Source: CAVTWH01 sp963738365 (GTDB taxonomy: Bacteria; Actinomycetota; Actinomycetes; Mycobacteriales; Micromonosporaceae). Taken from it: DNA of 64,000 bases. A model generated the notes under the pieces. It did not search any database. It was not told the origin of the DNA and worked only from the letters and a program-made list of their open reading frames with translations. This document shows, piece after piece, positions 34,864 to 43,954 of the stretch; the first letter of the stretch is position 1; the number at the start of each line of letters is the position of its first letter. The DNA is taken from contig CAVTWH010000010.1 of assembly GCA_963738365.1 (NCBI GenBank), positions 310,001 through 374,000 of the forward strand, given 5' to 3'. A program made the position numbers and the translations under genes.

Positions 34864-36695
34864 GTGTCGACGTACGGCAGTGGCGGGGAAGGGCCAGCGA
34901 CTCCGACGCCGAGCAGACCGCCGCCGAGCGCGGCTCCACGGTACGGCTGCGTGCCGGCTCACGGGCGCTGCTCGCATCGCTGGTCCGCCCCTACCACTGG
35001 ACGCTGCTGCTGATGGTGGCACTGCTGCTGGTGCAGACCGGCGCCAGCATGGCCGGGCCGTACCTGGTGAAGTTGGGCATCGACGACGGCATCCCGGCGC
35101 TGCGCGCCCAGCCCCGCGACGCGCACGTACTGATCGGCGTGGCGATCGCGTTCGCGGTGGCGGCCGGTACCGAGTTCGCGGGGAAGCTCTGGTTCGTCAC
35201 GCTCTCCGGGCGGGTCGGCCAGGCCATGCTGCTCGACCTGCGGAGGCGGGTCTTCGCCCACTTCCAGCGGCTGTCCGTGGGCTTCCACGAGCGGTACACC
35301 TCGGGCCGCATGATCAGCCGGCTGACCAGCGACATGGACTCCATCTCGGAGATGATCGACGGCGGCATCGACGACCTGGTCATCTCGGCGCTGTCGGTGG
35401 TCAGTACGGCGGTGATCCTGCTCGTGCTGGATCCGGCGCTGGCCGTGGTGTCGCTCGTGTCGTTCCCGGTGGTACTGCTGCTGACGCGCTGGTTCCAGCG
35501 CTCCTCGGCGCGCGCCTACCGGCACACCCGGGAGACGGTGGCGCTGGTCATCGTCCACTTCGTGGAGTCGATGGGCGGGGTCCGCGCGGTGCACGCCTTC
35601 CGCCGCGAGCCGCGCAACCAGGAGATCATGCACTCGGTCAACGCCGACTACCGGGACGCCAACCTGGGCGCCTTCCGGCTCATCGCGATCTTCTCGCCGG
35701 GCCTGAAGATGATCGGGAACGTGACCATCGGCGTGGTGCTCAGCTACGGCGGCTGGCGCGCGCTGCACGGGCAGACCGACGTGGGGGTACTCGCCGCCTT
35801 CCTGCTCTACCTGCGCAAGTTCTTCGAACCGATGCAGGAGCTGGCACAGTTCTACAACTCGCTGCAGTCGGCCACCGCGGCGCTGGAGAAGCTCTCCGGC
35901 GTGCTGGACGAGCCGGCCGACGTACCCGAGCCGGCGCACCCGACGCCGCTGCCGGCCGTCCGGGGACAGCTGCGCTTCGCCGGGGTGCAGTTCGGCTACC
36001 GGGCGGACCGGCTGGTGCTGCCCACCCTCGACCTGACCGTACCGGCCGGGCAGACGGTGGCCCTGGTCGGCGCGACCGGCGCCGGGAAGACCACCATCGC
36101 CAAACTGGTCGCCCGCTTCTACGACCCGACCGCCGGCAGCGTCGCGCTGGACGGCGTGGACCTGCGCCAGCTGGCCGACGCCGACCTGCGCCGGGCCATC
36201 GTCATGGTCACCCAGGAGAACTTCCTCTTCTCCGGTACGGTCGCCGACAACATCCGGTTCGGCCGCCCGGCCGCCAGCGACGAGCAGGTGCGCGCCGCGG
36301 CCGAGGCGATCGGCGCGGACGGCTTCATCCGGGCGCTGCCCGAGGGGTACGACACCGACGTCCGCAAGCGCGGCGGGCGGCTCTCGGCCGGGCAGCGCCA
36401 ACTGGTCGCCTTCGCCCGCGCATTCCTGGCCGACCCGGCGGTACTGATCCTGGACGAGGCGACCAGTTCTCTGGACATCCCCAGTGAACGGCTGGTGCAG
36501 CGGGCGCTGCGGACCATCCTGGCCGACCGCACCGCCATCGTCATCGCGCACCGGCTGTCCACTGTGGAAATTGCCGACCGGGTGCTGGTGCTCGACGCCG
36601 GCCGGGTGGTGGAGGACGGGCCGCCGAGCGCCCTGATCGCCGACGGTGGCCGCTACGCCGCCCTGCACCGGCAGTGGCGCGACTCGCTGGTGTGA
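34860..36695 (+). CDS. ABC exporter half-transporter B (consensus catalytic residues)
   Basis: 611 residues. Six-helix transmembrane domain (residues ~40-330) with GRMISRLTSDMDSISEMIDG in the coupling region, then a nucleotide-binding domain. Walker A GATGAGKTT, Q-loop VTQENFLFSGT, signature LSAGQ (not LSGGQ), Walker B ILDEATSSLD with catalytic Glu, H-loop VIAHRLST. The atypical signature here pairs with the degenerate Walker B of half-transporter A, and vice versa, which is what heterodimeric exporters of the TM287/288 type show. Substrate unknown; lipid, peptide or drug export are all possible. Confidence 0.92.
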   Translation: MSVDVRQWRGRASDSDAEQTAAERGSTVRLRAGSRALLASLVRPYHWTLLLMVALLLVQTGASMAGPYLVKLGIDDGIPALRAQPRDAHVLIGVAIAFAVAAGTEFAGKLWFVTLSGRVGQAMLLDLRRRVFAHFQRLSVGFHERYTSGRMISRLTSDMDSISEMIDGGIDDLVISALSVVSTAVILLVLDPALAVVSLVSFPVVLLLTRWFQRSSARAYRHTRETVALVIVHFVESMGGVRAVHAFRREPRNQEIMHSVNADYRDANLGAFRLIAIFSPGLKMIGNVTIGVVLSYGGWRALHGQTDVGVLAAFLLYLRKFFEPMQELAQFYNSLQSATAALEKLSGVLDEPADVPEPAHPTPLPAVRGQLRFAGVQFGYRADRLVLPTLDLTVPAGQTVALVGATGAGKTTIAKLVARFYDPTAGSVALDGVDLRQLADADLRRAIVMVTQENFLFSGTVADNIRFGRPAASDEQVRAAAEAIGADGFIRALPEGYDTDVRKRGGRLSAGQRQLVAFARAFLADPAVLILDEATSSLDIPSERLVQRALRTILADRTAIVIAHRLSTVEIADRVLVLDAGRVVEDGPPSALIADGGRYAALHRQWRDSLV

Positions 36696-36744
36696 GCGCG
36701 CGCCCGCCTCGACAGGACCGGCCGCGCTGACGCAGAATCGCCCG

Positions 36745-37350
36745 ATGCAGTCCTGGGTCGCGCTCTCCGCCATGCCGTCCGAACTGCGCTGGGAAGTCAG
36801 CCCGGCGAGCTTCGCCGCGGACGGCGTGGCGGCGCTGCGCATCGGTGCGGGGGCGCACACCGACCTGTTCGTGGATCCGCGCGGCGAGGGCACCTTCCAC
36901 AACGCGCCGCGCGCGCTCGGCCGGGTCCCGGACGGCGACTTCCAGCTCTCCGCCCGGGTCAGCCTGGCCGGCAACGCCACGTACGACGCCGGTGCGCTGG
37001 TGCTCTGGGCGGACGAGGCGCGCTGGGCCAAGCTCTGCCTGGAGCGCTCGCCGCAGGGCGGGAACCTGGTCATCTCGGTGGTCACCCGGCGCTCCTCGGA
37101 CGACGCGAACTGCTTCGCCGTGGACGGCTCGCAGATCTGGCTGCGGATGTCCCGCCTGGGTCGGGCCACCGCCTTCCACGCCAGCCACGACGGCCAGCGG
37201 TGGATCTTCGTCCGGCACTTCGACCTGGGCGCCGAGACGGTCCAGGTCGGCTTCGGCGCGCAGGCGCCGACCGGGCCGGGCTGCGTGGCCGACTTCGACT
37301 CCATCTCGTTCACTCCCACCACCCTCGACGACCTGCGCGACGGCTCGTGA
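36745..37350 (+). CDS. DUF1349 domain protein
   Basis: 201 residues, all of it the DUF1349 concanavalin-like fold. Seen: GAHTDLFVDPRG, the family-typical YDAGALVLWADEARWAKLCL, ERSPQGGNLVISVVTRRSSD and DLGAETVQVGFGAQAPTG. Usually suggested to bind carbohydrate, with no fixed activity. ATG at 36745, 49 bases after the ABC genes. Convergent with the AbiEi-like gene (16-base gap). Confidence 0.85.
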   Translation: MQSWVALSAMPSELRWEVSPASFAADGVAALRIGAGAHTDLFVDPRGEGTFHNAPRALGRVPDGDFQLSARVSLAGNATYDAGALVLWADEARWAKLCLERSPQGGNLVISVVTRRSSDDANCFAVDGSQIWLRMSRLGRATAFHASHDGQRWIFVRHFDLGAETVQVGFGAQAPTGPGCVADFDSISFTPTTLDDLRDGS

Positions 37351-37366
37351 CGTCCCCGGGCACGCG

Positions 37367-38347
37367 TCACTCCACCCGGATCGACGGGTCAACCCGGGCG
37401 CCGCGCCGCTGCAGGTAGGCCCGCTCCAGGGCGCGCCGGACGCCGGCCGGGTCCCGGCGCAGCCGGGTGAGCGGGAACCGCAGGATCAGCGCGCCGTGTG
37501 CGGACAGCACCGCGCGGCGCGCCTCGGCCCGTTCCCACGCCTCGCTGGCGGCCGGCTCCGCCGGGTCGATCTCCTGGCCACCGACGTCCACGCCGTCGAT
37601 CTGCAGGCCGAGCGCCACATCGGGGATCCACACCTCGGGCGCCGGCAGTTCGCGCCCGTCCGCGGCGCGCAGCCGCGGGTTCCACACGATGCGCGGCAGG
37701 ACCCGGGACTGCAGCAGGCTGGCCCGCAGGTCGTTCTCCACCGGCGTGGCGGCCTCCCCGACCACCTCGGCGAGCGCCACCCGCAGCCGGGCGGTGCCGT
37801 TGCGCTGCGAGCCGGCCAGCTCGGCGCGCAGCGCCGCCTCGGTGACCAGGCGCTGCCCCAGCGCCTCGGCGACGACCGTACGCAGCTCGGTGGCGGAGGC
37901 GCCCCAGCGCGCCGTGTCGGCGATCGCCCGGGCCGGCGGGGACACCGGCAGCTGCGCCCGCAGCGTGCGGCCGGGCTCGCGGAAGGCCAGCGGTTCGGGC
38001 ATCCGGGTGGTGCGGTGCAGCACCGCGAAGCTGGCCGGGCCGAGCTGGCGGTGGTGCGGGACGAGCAGGTGGACCCGGTCGTCCGGGGCCACCTGGCGCA
38101 GCCCGTAGAGGGTCAGCGCGGTGCGCCCGGCCAGCTGCGCGTCGGCGCCGGCGTAGAGCAGCGCGGCGATGATCCGGTGCCGGACGGTGCACTCGGTGGC
38201 GAACAGGGCATACACCGCGGGGAGCAGCCGCTGCCACTCACCGGTACGCAACCGTCGGCTGATGGTGCTCGGGGCCACCCCGGCACGCAGCAACTGGTGC
38301 CGGTGGGCGACGTGGTACTGCAGCGTGGTCACCGCGTCGAAGGTCAT
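37367..38347 (-). CDS. AbiEi-like winged-helix protein with endonuclease-like C-terminus
   Basis: 326 residues. N-terminal winged helix (QYHVAHRHQLLRAGVAPSTI and RRLRTGEWQRLLPAVYAL) is the pattern found in the AbiEi antitoxin and related orphan proteins. The middle resembles the AbiEi effector-like domain (GRTALTLYGLRQVAPDDRVH and RAIADTARWGA). The C-terminal ~100 residues (EVWIPDVALGLQIDGVDVGG, then ERAEARRAVLSAHGALILRF) resemble the DUF559/Vsr fold, although the catalytic residues are uncertain. No AbiEii toxin partner is adjacent. ATG at 38345-38347 with a weak ribosome site. Confidence 0.65.
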   Translation of the reverse strand: MTFDAVTTLQYHVAHRHQLLRAGVAPSTISRRLRTGEWQRLLPAVYALFATECTVRHRIIAALLYAGADAQLAGRTALTLYGLRQVAPDDRVHLLVPHHRQLGPASFAVLHRTTRMPEPLAFREPGRTLRAQLPVSPPARAIADTARWGASATELRTVVAEALGQRLVTEAALRAELAGSQRNGTARLRVALAEVVGEAATPVENDLRASLLQSRVLPRIVWNPRLRAADGRELPAPEVWIPDVALGLQIDGVDVGGQEIDPAEPAASEAWERAEARRAVLSAHGALILRFPLTRLRRDPAGVRRALERAYLQRRGARVDPSIRVE

Positions 38348-38460
38348 GCGCACGACTGTCGGGGGTGCCCCCGACGCAGCGCAATCCAACGACTGCGGGC
38401 TGTGGATAACTTTCCTTGATCACGGCGGCGTGGCGTTCAGCGCACCATGATCACGGTCTG

Positions 38461-39189
38461 TCAGAAGTCGCCGCCGAAGTCCCCGCCGCCGAAGTCGCCG
38501 CCGTCGAAGCCGCCCCCGTCGTCGTACCCGGCGGCGTCGTAGTCGGCGTCCTGGCCCTGGTCACCGGCGTCCTGACCCTGGTCGTAGCCGGCGTCGTAGC
38601 CCTGGTCGTAGCCGGCGTCGTACCCGCCGCCGCCGAAGCCACCGCCGCCGAAGCCGTCGAAGAGCGCGTCGAACAGCAGCATGCCGCCGAACACCCCGGC
38701 GCCGGTGGTCAGCGCCGACTTCCACCACGGCTCGGAGTACCAGCCGCCCGGCACCGGCCGGCCGCCGATCATGCCGCCCGGGTAGTAGTACGGCGTACCC
38801 CCGCCGGCCCGCGGCGAGGCCCGGTACTCGCGCCCCTGCACCTGCACCGCGCGGTCCTCGCGGATCTGCCCGGCCTGCCGCTGCCCGGCCAGCGGCGGCA
38901 GCTCGGGGCCGGGATCCAGGCCCAGCGTGACGCGCGCCGCGCGGACGTAGGCCAGCCCCTCCAGGGCGGTCTCCCGGGCCAGCTCGAACTGCTTCACCGT
39001 GGTGGCCCGGTCCAGCTGCCCGCCGGCCGCGTTGTACCGCTCACCGGCGTCGACCAGTGCCTGCTTGGTGGCCGCCTCGTCACCCGACGGCAGGTTCATC
39101 ACCTGCCCGCCGAGCCGCTCGTACCAGCGCAGCGCCTCTTCCCGGGCGTCGGCCAGCTCCCGTTCCCTGCGCTTCCGCGACCACCACAT
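38461..39189 (-). CDS. hypothetical protein with Gly/Asp/Tyr-rich C-terminus
   Basis: 242 residues. Residues 1-110 are charged and helical (SRKRRERELADAREEALRWY, then LARETALEGLAYVRAARVTL). Residues ~140-185 include GGTPYYYPGGMIGGRPVPGG and one hydrophobic stretch (SALTTGAGVFGGMLLFDALF). The last ~60 residues are a low-complexity tail of Gly, Asp, Tyr and Gln repeating YDxGYDQG-like units. No family recognised. Divergent from rmuC with a 40-base gap. ATG at 39187-39189. Confidence 0.7.
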   Translation of the reverse strand: MWWSRKRRERELADAREEALRWYERLGGQVMNLPSGDEAATKQALVDAGERYNAAGGQLDRATTVKQFELARETALEGLAYVRAARVTLGLDPGPELPPLAGQRQAGQIREDRAVQVQGREYRASPRAGGGTPYYYPGGMIGGRPVPGGWYSEPWWKSALTTGAGVFGGMLLFDALFDGFGGGGFGGGGYDAGYDQGYDAGYDQGQDAGDQGQDADYDAAGYDDGGGFDGGDFGGGDFGGDF

Positions 39190-39229
39190 GATCCCAAGGT
39201 ACCCGGTTCTGTCACACCCGCAGGGCACC

Positions 39230-40423
39230 ATGTGGACCATGACCGTGGCACTGCTCGTGATCGCCCTCGCGGTGGGCGTCGCGCTCGGTTGGCTGGCCGC
39301 CCGGCTGCGCTCCACCGGCGACCTGGCCCGGCTGGAGGCCACCCTGCGGGCCACCCGGGAGGGCGAGGAGCGGCTGGCCCAGTCGCTGCGGGCGGTCGGT
39401 CAGGAGAACAGCCGCGACCAGCACGAGAGCCTGGCCCGGCTGCTGCGCCCGCTGCAGGACACCATCGACCGGTACGAGCGCCGCATCATCGAGCTGGAGG
39501 CCGACCGCGTCGACGCCTACGCCGAGCTGCGTACCCAGGTGGGCCAGATGCACGGCGTCTCCGAGTCGCTGCGCACCGAGACCGCCCAGCTGGTGGCCGC
39601 ACTGCGCGCCCCGCAGGTCCGCGGCCGCTGGGGCGAGCACCAGCTGCGCCGCATCGTCGAAGCCGCCGGCATGCTGGCGCACTGCGACTTCGACGAGCAG
39701 GTCAGCGCCCGGGTCGACGACCGCCCGGTCCGCCCCGACCTGGTGGTGCAGCTGTCCGGCGGGCGCAGCGTGGTGGTCGACGCCAAGGCGCCGTTCGAGG
39801 CGTACCTGTCGGCCATGGAGGCCCGCGACGAGCGGGGCCGCAACGAGCACCTGGACATGCACGCCAAGCACCTGCGGGCGCACGTGGAGCAGCTGGCCGC
39901 CAAGAACTACTGGCAGGCGTTCGAGCAGACGCCCGAGTTCGTGGTGCTGTTCATCCCCGCCGACCCGTTCCTGGACGCCGCCCTGCAGCGCGACGCCGCC
40001 CTGCTGGAGTATGCCTTCGCCCGCGACGTGGTACTCGCCACCCCGGCCACCCTGGTGGCGCTGCTGCGCACCGTCGCCTACACCTGGCGCCAGGACGCCC
40101 TGGCCAGCAACGCGCTCGCCGTACACAGGCTGGGCCGCGAGCTGTACACCCGGCTGTCCACCATGGCCGTCCACTTCGCCAAGGTGGGGACGTCGCTGGG
40201 CGGCGCCGTCACCGCGTACAACCGGGCGGTCGGCTCGCTGGAGTCCCGGGTGCTGGTCAGCGCCCGCAAATTCGCCGAGCTGGGCATCTCCCACCAGGAC
40301 ATCCCCGCCGCCGTCCCACTCGACCTGGCCCCCCGCGAACCGCAACCCCCCACCAACGACGACCCACCCGAGGACGACCCAGACGTGATCTTGGGCCTAT
40401 CGCTGCCGGCGGAGCCGCTGTGA
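39230..40423 (+). CDS. rmuC: RmuC-family DNA recombination protein
   Basis: 397 residues. One N-terminal membrane segment (LLVIALAVGVALGWLAARLR), a coiled coil (residues ~30-120), then the RmuC nuclease-like domain with RGRWGEHQLRRIVEAAGM, VVVDAKAPFEAYLSA and LATPATLVALLRTVAYTW. RmuC limits inversions at short inverted repeats in E. coli; its nuclease activity is predicted. ATG at 39230; another at 39239 is in frame. Its stop faces ispH with a shared terminator. Confidence 0.93.
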   Translation: MWTMTVALLVIALAVGVALGWLAARLRSTGDLARLEATLRATREGEERLAQSLRAVGQENSRDQHESLARLLRPLQDTIDRYERRIIELEADRVDAYAELRTQVGQMHGVSESLRTETAQLVAALRAPQVRGRWGEHQLRRIVEAAGMLAHCDFDEQVSARVDDRPVRPDLVVQLSGGRSVVVDAKAPFEAYLSAMEARDERGRNEHLDMHAKHLRAHVEQLAAKNYWQAFEQTPEFVVLFIPADPFLDAALQRDAALLEYAFARDVVLATPATLVALLRTVAYTWRQDALASNALAVHRLGRELYTRLSTMAVHFAKVGTSLGGAVTAYNRAVGSLESRVLVSARKFAELGISHQDIPAAVPLDLAPREPQPPTNDDPPEDDPDVILGLSLPAEPL

Positions 40424-40432
40424 CAACCACAA

Positions 40433-40450
40433 CCCCGAGATCCCTCGGGG
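40433..40450. terminator. terminator between rmuC and ispH
   Basis: 7-bp stem ccccgag / ctcgggg with tetraloop atcc, between convergent stops (40423 and 40463). On the minus strand it is followed by a T-rich TTGTGGTTGT, so it is a convincing intrinsic terminator for ispH and can serve rmuC too. Confidence 0.78.
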
Positions 40451-40462
40451 AGGTGGAGCGGG

Positions 40463-41419
40463 TCAGGCGGTGCCGGCGGCGCGCATGTCGCGCTTGAGCT
40501 CCTGGGGCAGGGAGAAGGTGAGGCGCTCCTGGGCGGTGGTGATCTCCTCGACGTCGGCGTAGCCGTGGGCGGCGAGCAGGGTCAGCACGTCCTGGACCAG
40601 GTCTTCGGGGACGCTGGCGCCGGAGGTGAGGCCGACCGTCTCGACGCCGTCCAGCCAGGCGGGGTCGATTTCGCTGGCGAAGTCGACCAGGCGGGCGTCC
40701 CGGGCACCGGCGTCCAGGGCCACCTCGCGCAGGCGTACCGAGTTGGAGGAGTTGCGCGAGCCGACCACGATCACCAGGTCGCAGCTCGGCGCGATCTCCT
40801 TCACCACGTACTGGCGGTTGGAGGTGGCGTAGCAGATGTCGTCCGACGGCGGCGACTGCAGCATCGGCAGCCTCGTCTTCAGCCGGGCGACGGTCTCCAT
40901 CGTCTCGTCCACCGACAGCGTGGTCTGGGACAGCCAGACGACCTTCGACGGGTCCCGGACGGTGATCTTGTCGGCGCCGTCGGGGCCGTCCACGAGCTGC
41001 ACGTGGCGAGGTGCCTCACCGGCGGTACCGACCACCTCCTCGTGGCCCTCGTGGCCGATGAGCAGGATGTCGTAGTCCTCGGCGGCGAACCGGCGGGCCT
41101 CCTGGTGCACCTTGGTGACCAGCGGGCAGGTCGCGTCGATGGCCCGCAGGCTGCGCGCCCGCGCCTGCTCGTGCACCTCGGGGGCGACCCCGTGGGCGGA
41201 GAAGACCACGGTGGCGCCCTCCGGGACCTCCTCGTTCTCGGCCACGAAGATCACGCCCTGGGCGCGCAGCGTGTTGACCACGTGCTTGTTGTGCACGATC
41301 TCCTTGCGCACGTAGATCGGGGCGCCGTAGAGCTTGAGCGCCTCCTCGACGGTCTGCACCGCCCGGTCGACGCCGGCGCAGTAGCCGCGGGGCTTGGCGA
41401 GGAGCACACGCTTGGTCAC
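40463..41419 (-). CDS. ispH: 4-hydroxy-3-methylbut-2-enyl diphosphate reductase
   Basis: 318 residues from GTG at about 41417-41419, just before TKRVLLAKPRGYCAGVDRAV. IspH (LytB) makes IPP and DMAPP in the last step of the MEP pathway. The three cluster Cys are visible: GYCAGV, DATCPLV and PSCDLVIVVGSRNSSNS. Also HGVAPEVHEQA and IGHEGHEEVVGTAGE with the substrate His and Glu. The oxygen-sensitive [4Fe-4S] enzyme needs reduced ferredoxin or flavodoxin. Divergent from xseA. Confidence 0.95.
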   Translation of the reverse strand: MTKRVLLAKPRGYCAGVDRAVQTVEEALKLYGAPIYVRKEIVHNKHVVNTLRAQGVIFVAENEEVPEGATVVFSAHGVAPEVHEQARARSLRAIDATCPLVTKVHQEARRFAAEDYDILLIGHEGHEEVVGTAGEAPRHVQLVDGPDGADKITVRDPSKVVWLSQTTLSVDETMETVARLKTRLPMLQSPPSDDICYATSNRQYVVKEIAPSCDLVIVVGSRNSSNSVRLREVALDAGARDARLVDFASEIDPAWLDGVETVGLTSGASVPEDLVQDVLTLLAAHGYADVEEITTAQERLTFSLPQELKRDMRAAGTA

Positions 41420-41563
41420 CCGCCCATGGTACGAGGCCGGTCCGGGGCGACCAGCCCGCCGGTCGCCCCGGGCACCCCAGCGAGCTGCGCCGACGCCTCG
41501 GACACGGGGGCCGACGGACACCGGATCCACACATCGTCACACCCGACGCCTAGGCTCACTGCC

Positions 41564-42778
41564 GTGACGGAGGCGGACAAGAGCACCCCGGAGCAGCCCT
41601 GGCCGGTACGGGTGGTCAGCCAGAAGATCTCCGCGTGGATCGCCCGGCTGGGCTGGGTCTGGGTGGACGGGCAGGTGGCGCAGATCACCCGGCGCCCCGG
41701 CGCCCAGGTGGTGTTCCTGACCCTGCGCGACCCGTCGGCCGACCTCAGCATCACCGTCACCACCAACCGCGACGTGCTCGACCTCGGCGCACCGAACCTC
41801 GCCGAAGGCGCCCGGGTGGTGCTGCACGCCCGGCCCGAGTTCTTCGCCGGCCGGGGCAGCCTGTCCCTGCGCGCCGACGAGATCCGCCAGGTCGGCGTCG
41901 GCGAGCTGCTGGCCCGCATCGAACGGCTGAAGAAGGCGCTGCACGCCGAGGGCCTGTTCGACCCGCGCCGCAAGCGCCGGCTGCCGTTCCTGCCGGGCGG
42001 GGTGGGGCTGGTCACCGGGCGGTCCAGCGCCGCCGAGCGCGATGTCCTGGAGAATGCCCGCAAGCGCTGGCCGGCGGTGCGGTTCCGGGTGGTGCCGGTG
42101 GCGGTGCAGGGGCCGACGGCGGTGCCCCAGATCATCGACGCGATCGAACTGCTCGACCGGGATCCGGGCATTGACGTGATCATCCTGGCCCGGGGCGGCG
42201 GCAGCGTGGAGGACCTGCTGCCGTTCTCCGACGAGGCGCTGTGCCGGGCGGTGTTCGCGGCCACCACGCCGGTGGTCAGCGCCATCGGGCACGAGACGGA
42301 CACGCCGCTGGTGGACTACGTGGCCGACGTGCGCGCCTCCACACCCACCGACGCGGCCAAGCGGGTGGTCCCCGACCTGGCCGACGAGGTGCGTACCCTC
42401 GGCGTCGCCCGGGCCCGGCTGGACCGGGCGATCGGCAACCTGCTCGATCGGGAGACGCACCGGCTGGAGGCGCTGCGCAGCCGCCCGGTGCTGGACCGGC
42501 CCGAGCTGCTGGTCGACGCGCGCGCCGTCGAGGTGGTGGCGCTGCGCGAGCGGGCCGGCCGGGTGCTGGGCCACCGGCTGGACCGGGCCGGTACCGAGCT
42601 CACCCACACGCTGGCCCGGCTGCGGGCACTGTCGCCGGCCGCCACCCTGGCCCGGGGGTACGCCATCGTCCGGCACGGCGACACCGTGCTGCGCGACCCG
42701 GCCGGCGTGGCCCCCGGCGACGCGCTACGCATCCGGCTGGCGGACGGCGAGTTGAGCGCTACGGTGTCGAAGCCATGA
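41564..42778 (+). CDS. xseA: exodeoxyribonuclease VII large subunit
   Basis: 404 residues. N-terminal OB-fold (WVDGQVAQITRRPGAQVVFL) and the catalytic domain with GLVTGRSSAAERDVLENARK, LARGGGSVEDLLPFSDE and SAIGHETDTPLVDYVADVRA, then a helical C-terminus. Degrades single-stranded DNA with XseB. GTG at 41564. The stop overlaps xseB by ATGA. A role in mismatch repair or in removing damaged single strands is known from E. coli. Confidence 0.94.
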   Translation: MTEADKSTPEQPWPVRVVSQKISAWIARLGWVWVDGQVAQITRRPGAQVVFLTLRDPSADLSITVTTNRDVLDLGAPNLAEGARVVLHARPEFFAGRGSLSLRADEIRQVGVGELLARIERLKKALHAEGLFDPRRKRRLPFLPGGVGLVTGRSSAAERDVLENARKRWPAVRFRVVPVAVQGPTAVPQIIDAIELLDRDPGIDVIILARGGGSVEDLLPFSDEALCRAVFAATTPVVSAIGHETDTPLVDYVADVRASTPTDAAKRVVPDLADEVRTLGVARARLDRAIGNLLDRETHRLEALRSRPVLDRPELLVDARAVEVVALRERAGRVLGHRLDRAGTELTHTLARLRALSPAATLARGYAIVRHGDTVLRDPAGVAPGDALRIRLADGELSATVSKP

Positions 42779-42981
42779 CTACACCTGAGTTGAGCTACGA
42801 ACAGGCCCGCGCCGAACTGGCGAGCGTGGTCGAGCGGCTGGAAGCCGGCGGCGCCACGCTGGAGGAGTCGCTGGCGCTCTGGGAGCGCGGCGAGGAGTTG
42901 GCCGGCATCTGCCAGCGCTGGCTGGACGGCGCCCGGGCCCGCCTGGCCACCGCGCGGGACCGGCGTGACTCCCCGCCCTGA
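42775..42981 (+). CDS. xseB: exodeoxyribonuclease VII small subunit
   Basis: 68 residues, with the family signature SYEQARAELASVVERLEAGG and TLEESLALWERGEELAGICQ. Overlaps xseA by 4 bases. A hairpin overlaps the stop codon. Confidence 0.94.
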   Translation: MTTPELSYEQARAELASVVERLEAGGATLEESLALWERGEELAGICQRWLDGARARLATARDRRDSPP

Positions 42982-43001
42982 GGCATGACCAGGACGGGGA
43001 G
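42969..43001. terminator. hairpin at the xseB end
   Basis: 11-bp stem with one mismatch (ctccccgccct / aggacggggag) and an 11-base loop, overlapping the xseB stop and lying 12 bases from the opposing lipoprotein stop at 43013. Probably a bidirectional terminator. Confidence 0.65.
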
Positions 43002-43012
43002 CCGGGCGCGCG

Positions 43013-43825
43013 TCAGCCGTTGATCAGGCTGTAGATGGCGGTGGTGGCGCTGACGGAGGCCGGCGGGGCGGTCACCGTCGCCGCGCCGAAGTCGGAGAAC
43101 GTGACGTCCTCGGTGAACTCGGCGGCGATGCCCGCGCCGTTGGTGGAGAAGGTGGCCAGCTGGCCCTGGCTGTTGACGGTCGCGGTAAACGGCACCGTCT
43201 TGACCTTGTCGCCGTACTTGTCCAGGTTGTCGCTGTTGAAGGCGCCCAGGATGCTGTTCTTGTTGGCGGTGAGGTCCACGGTGCCGGTGAAGGTCTTGCC
43301 GTCGGTGGTGGTGACGTTCGAGAGCGCGGCCACCGTCGAATTGATCTCCAACGGATCGCTGGTGTCCCCCGTGGGGTCGATGACCAGCGAGCTCTTGTCG
43401 GTCACCTTGGCCGGGTCGATCTTGTACCACTTCTTGGGGTCGACCTTGAGTTGCCTGTTCGCGGTGGCACCGAGGTCCCACTTGCCGAACTCGTCGGCCC
43501 CCACGGCGACCATCTCGAACTTCACCGTGACGCCCGGCTCGGTCAGCGTGAGGGCGACCTGGACGGCCTTGTCCGGGACGTCGGCGGCGCCGGTCGCGGT
43601 CTGCTTTCCGGCGACCTTCACGCTGAACTTCTCGGAGGTGCTGGCCAACGCCTTCATCGCGGCGGTCAACTGGTCCTTGGCGGCCGGGGTCGGCGAGGGC
43701 GTGGGGGAGGCGGAGGGGCCAGCCTTGGTGGCGTCGGCGGACTTGCTCGGGCCGCAGCCGCTGAGGGTGAGCGCGGCAGCAGTGAGCAGCGCCGTTCCGA
43801 TGGCGGCGCTACGTGGCGTGTTCAT
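43013..43825 (-). CDS. lipoprotein, LppX_LprAFG-like
   Basis: 270 residues. Signal peptide MNTPRSAAIGTALLTAAALT and lipobox LSGC at ~residues 21-24, so it should be anchored outside the membrane. A Ser/Thr/Pro-rich linker (~25-50) is followed by a beta-rich domain with SEKFSVKVAGKQTATG, WYKIDPAKVTDKSSL and GTVDLTANKNSILG, typical of the LppX/LprG fold that carries lipids in mycobacteria. Ligand unknown. ATG at 43823-43825 follows GGAAGG. Confidence 0.78.
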   Translation of the reverse strand: MNTPRSAAIGTALLTAAALTLSGCGPSKSADATKAGPSASPTPSPTPAAKDQLTAAMKALASTSEKFSVKVAGKQTATGAADVPDKAVQVALTLTEPGVTVKFEMVAVGADEFGKWDLGATANRQLKVDPKKWYKIDPAKVTDKSSLVIDPTGDTSDPLEINSTVAALSNVTTTDGKTFTGTVDLTANKNSILGAFNSDNLDKYGDKVKTVPFTATVNSQGQLATFSTNGAGIAAEFTEDVTFSDFGAATVTAPPASVSATTAIYSLING

Positions 43826-43954
43826 GAGACTTCCTTCCGGGACCGGTCGCACCCCGTGCGCGCCGGCCGCACGGACGTTACGGGAAATCCGGCACTGGGC
43901 CGATCCCGTGGCGGGATGTGTGACGCTTTCGATGCCCTGGCCGGATCTCCCGGC

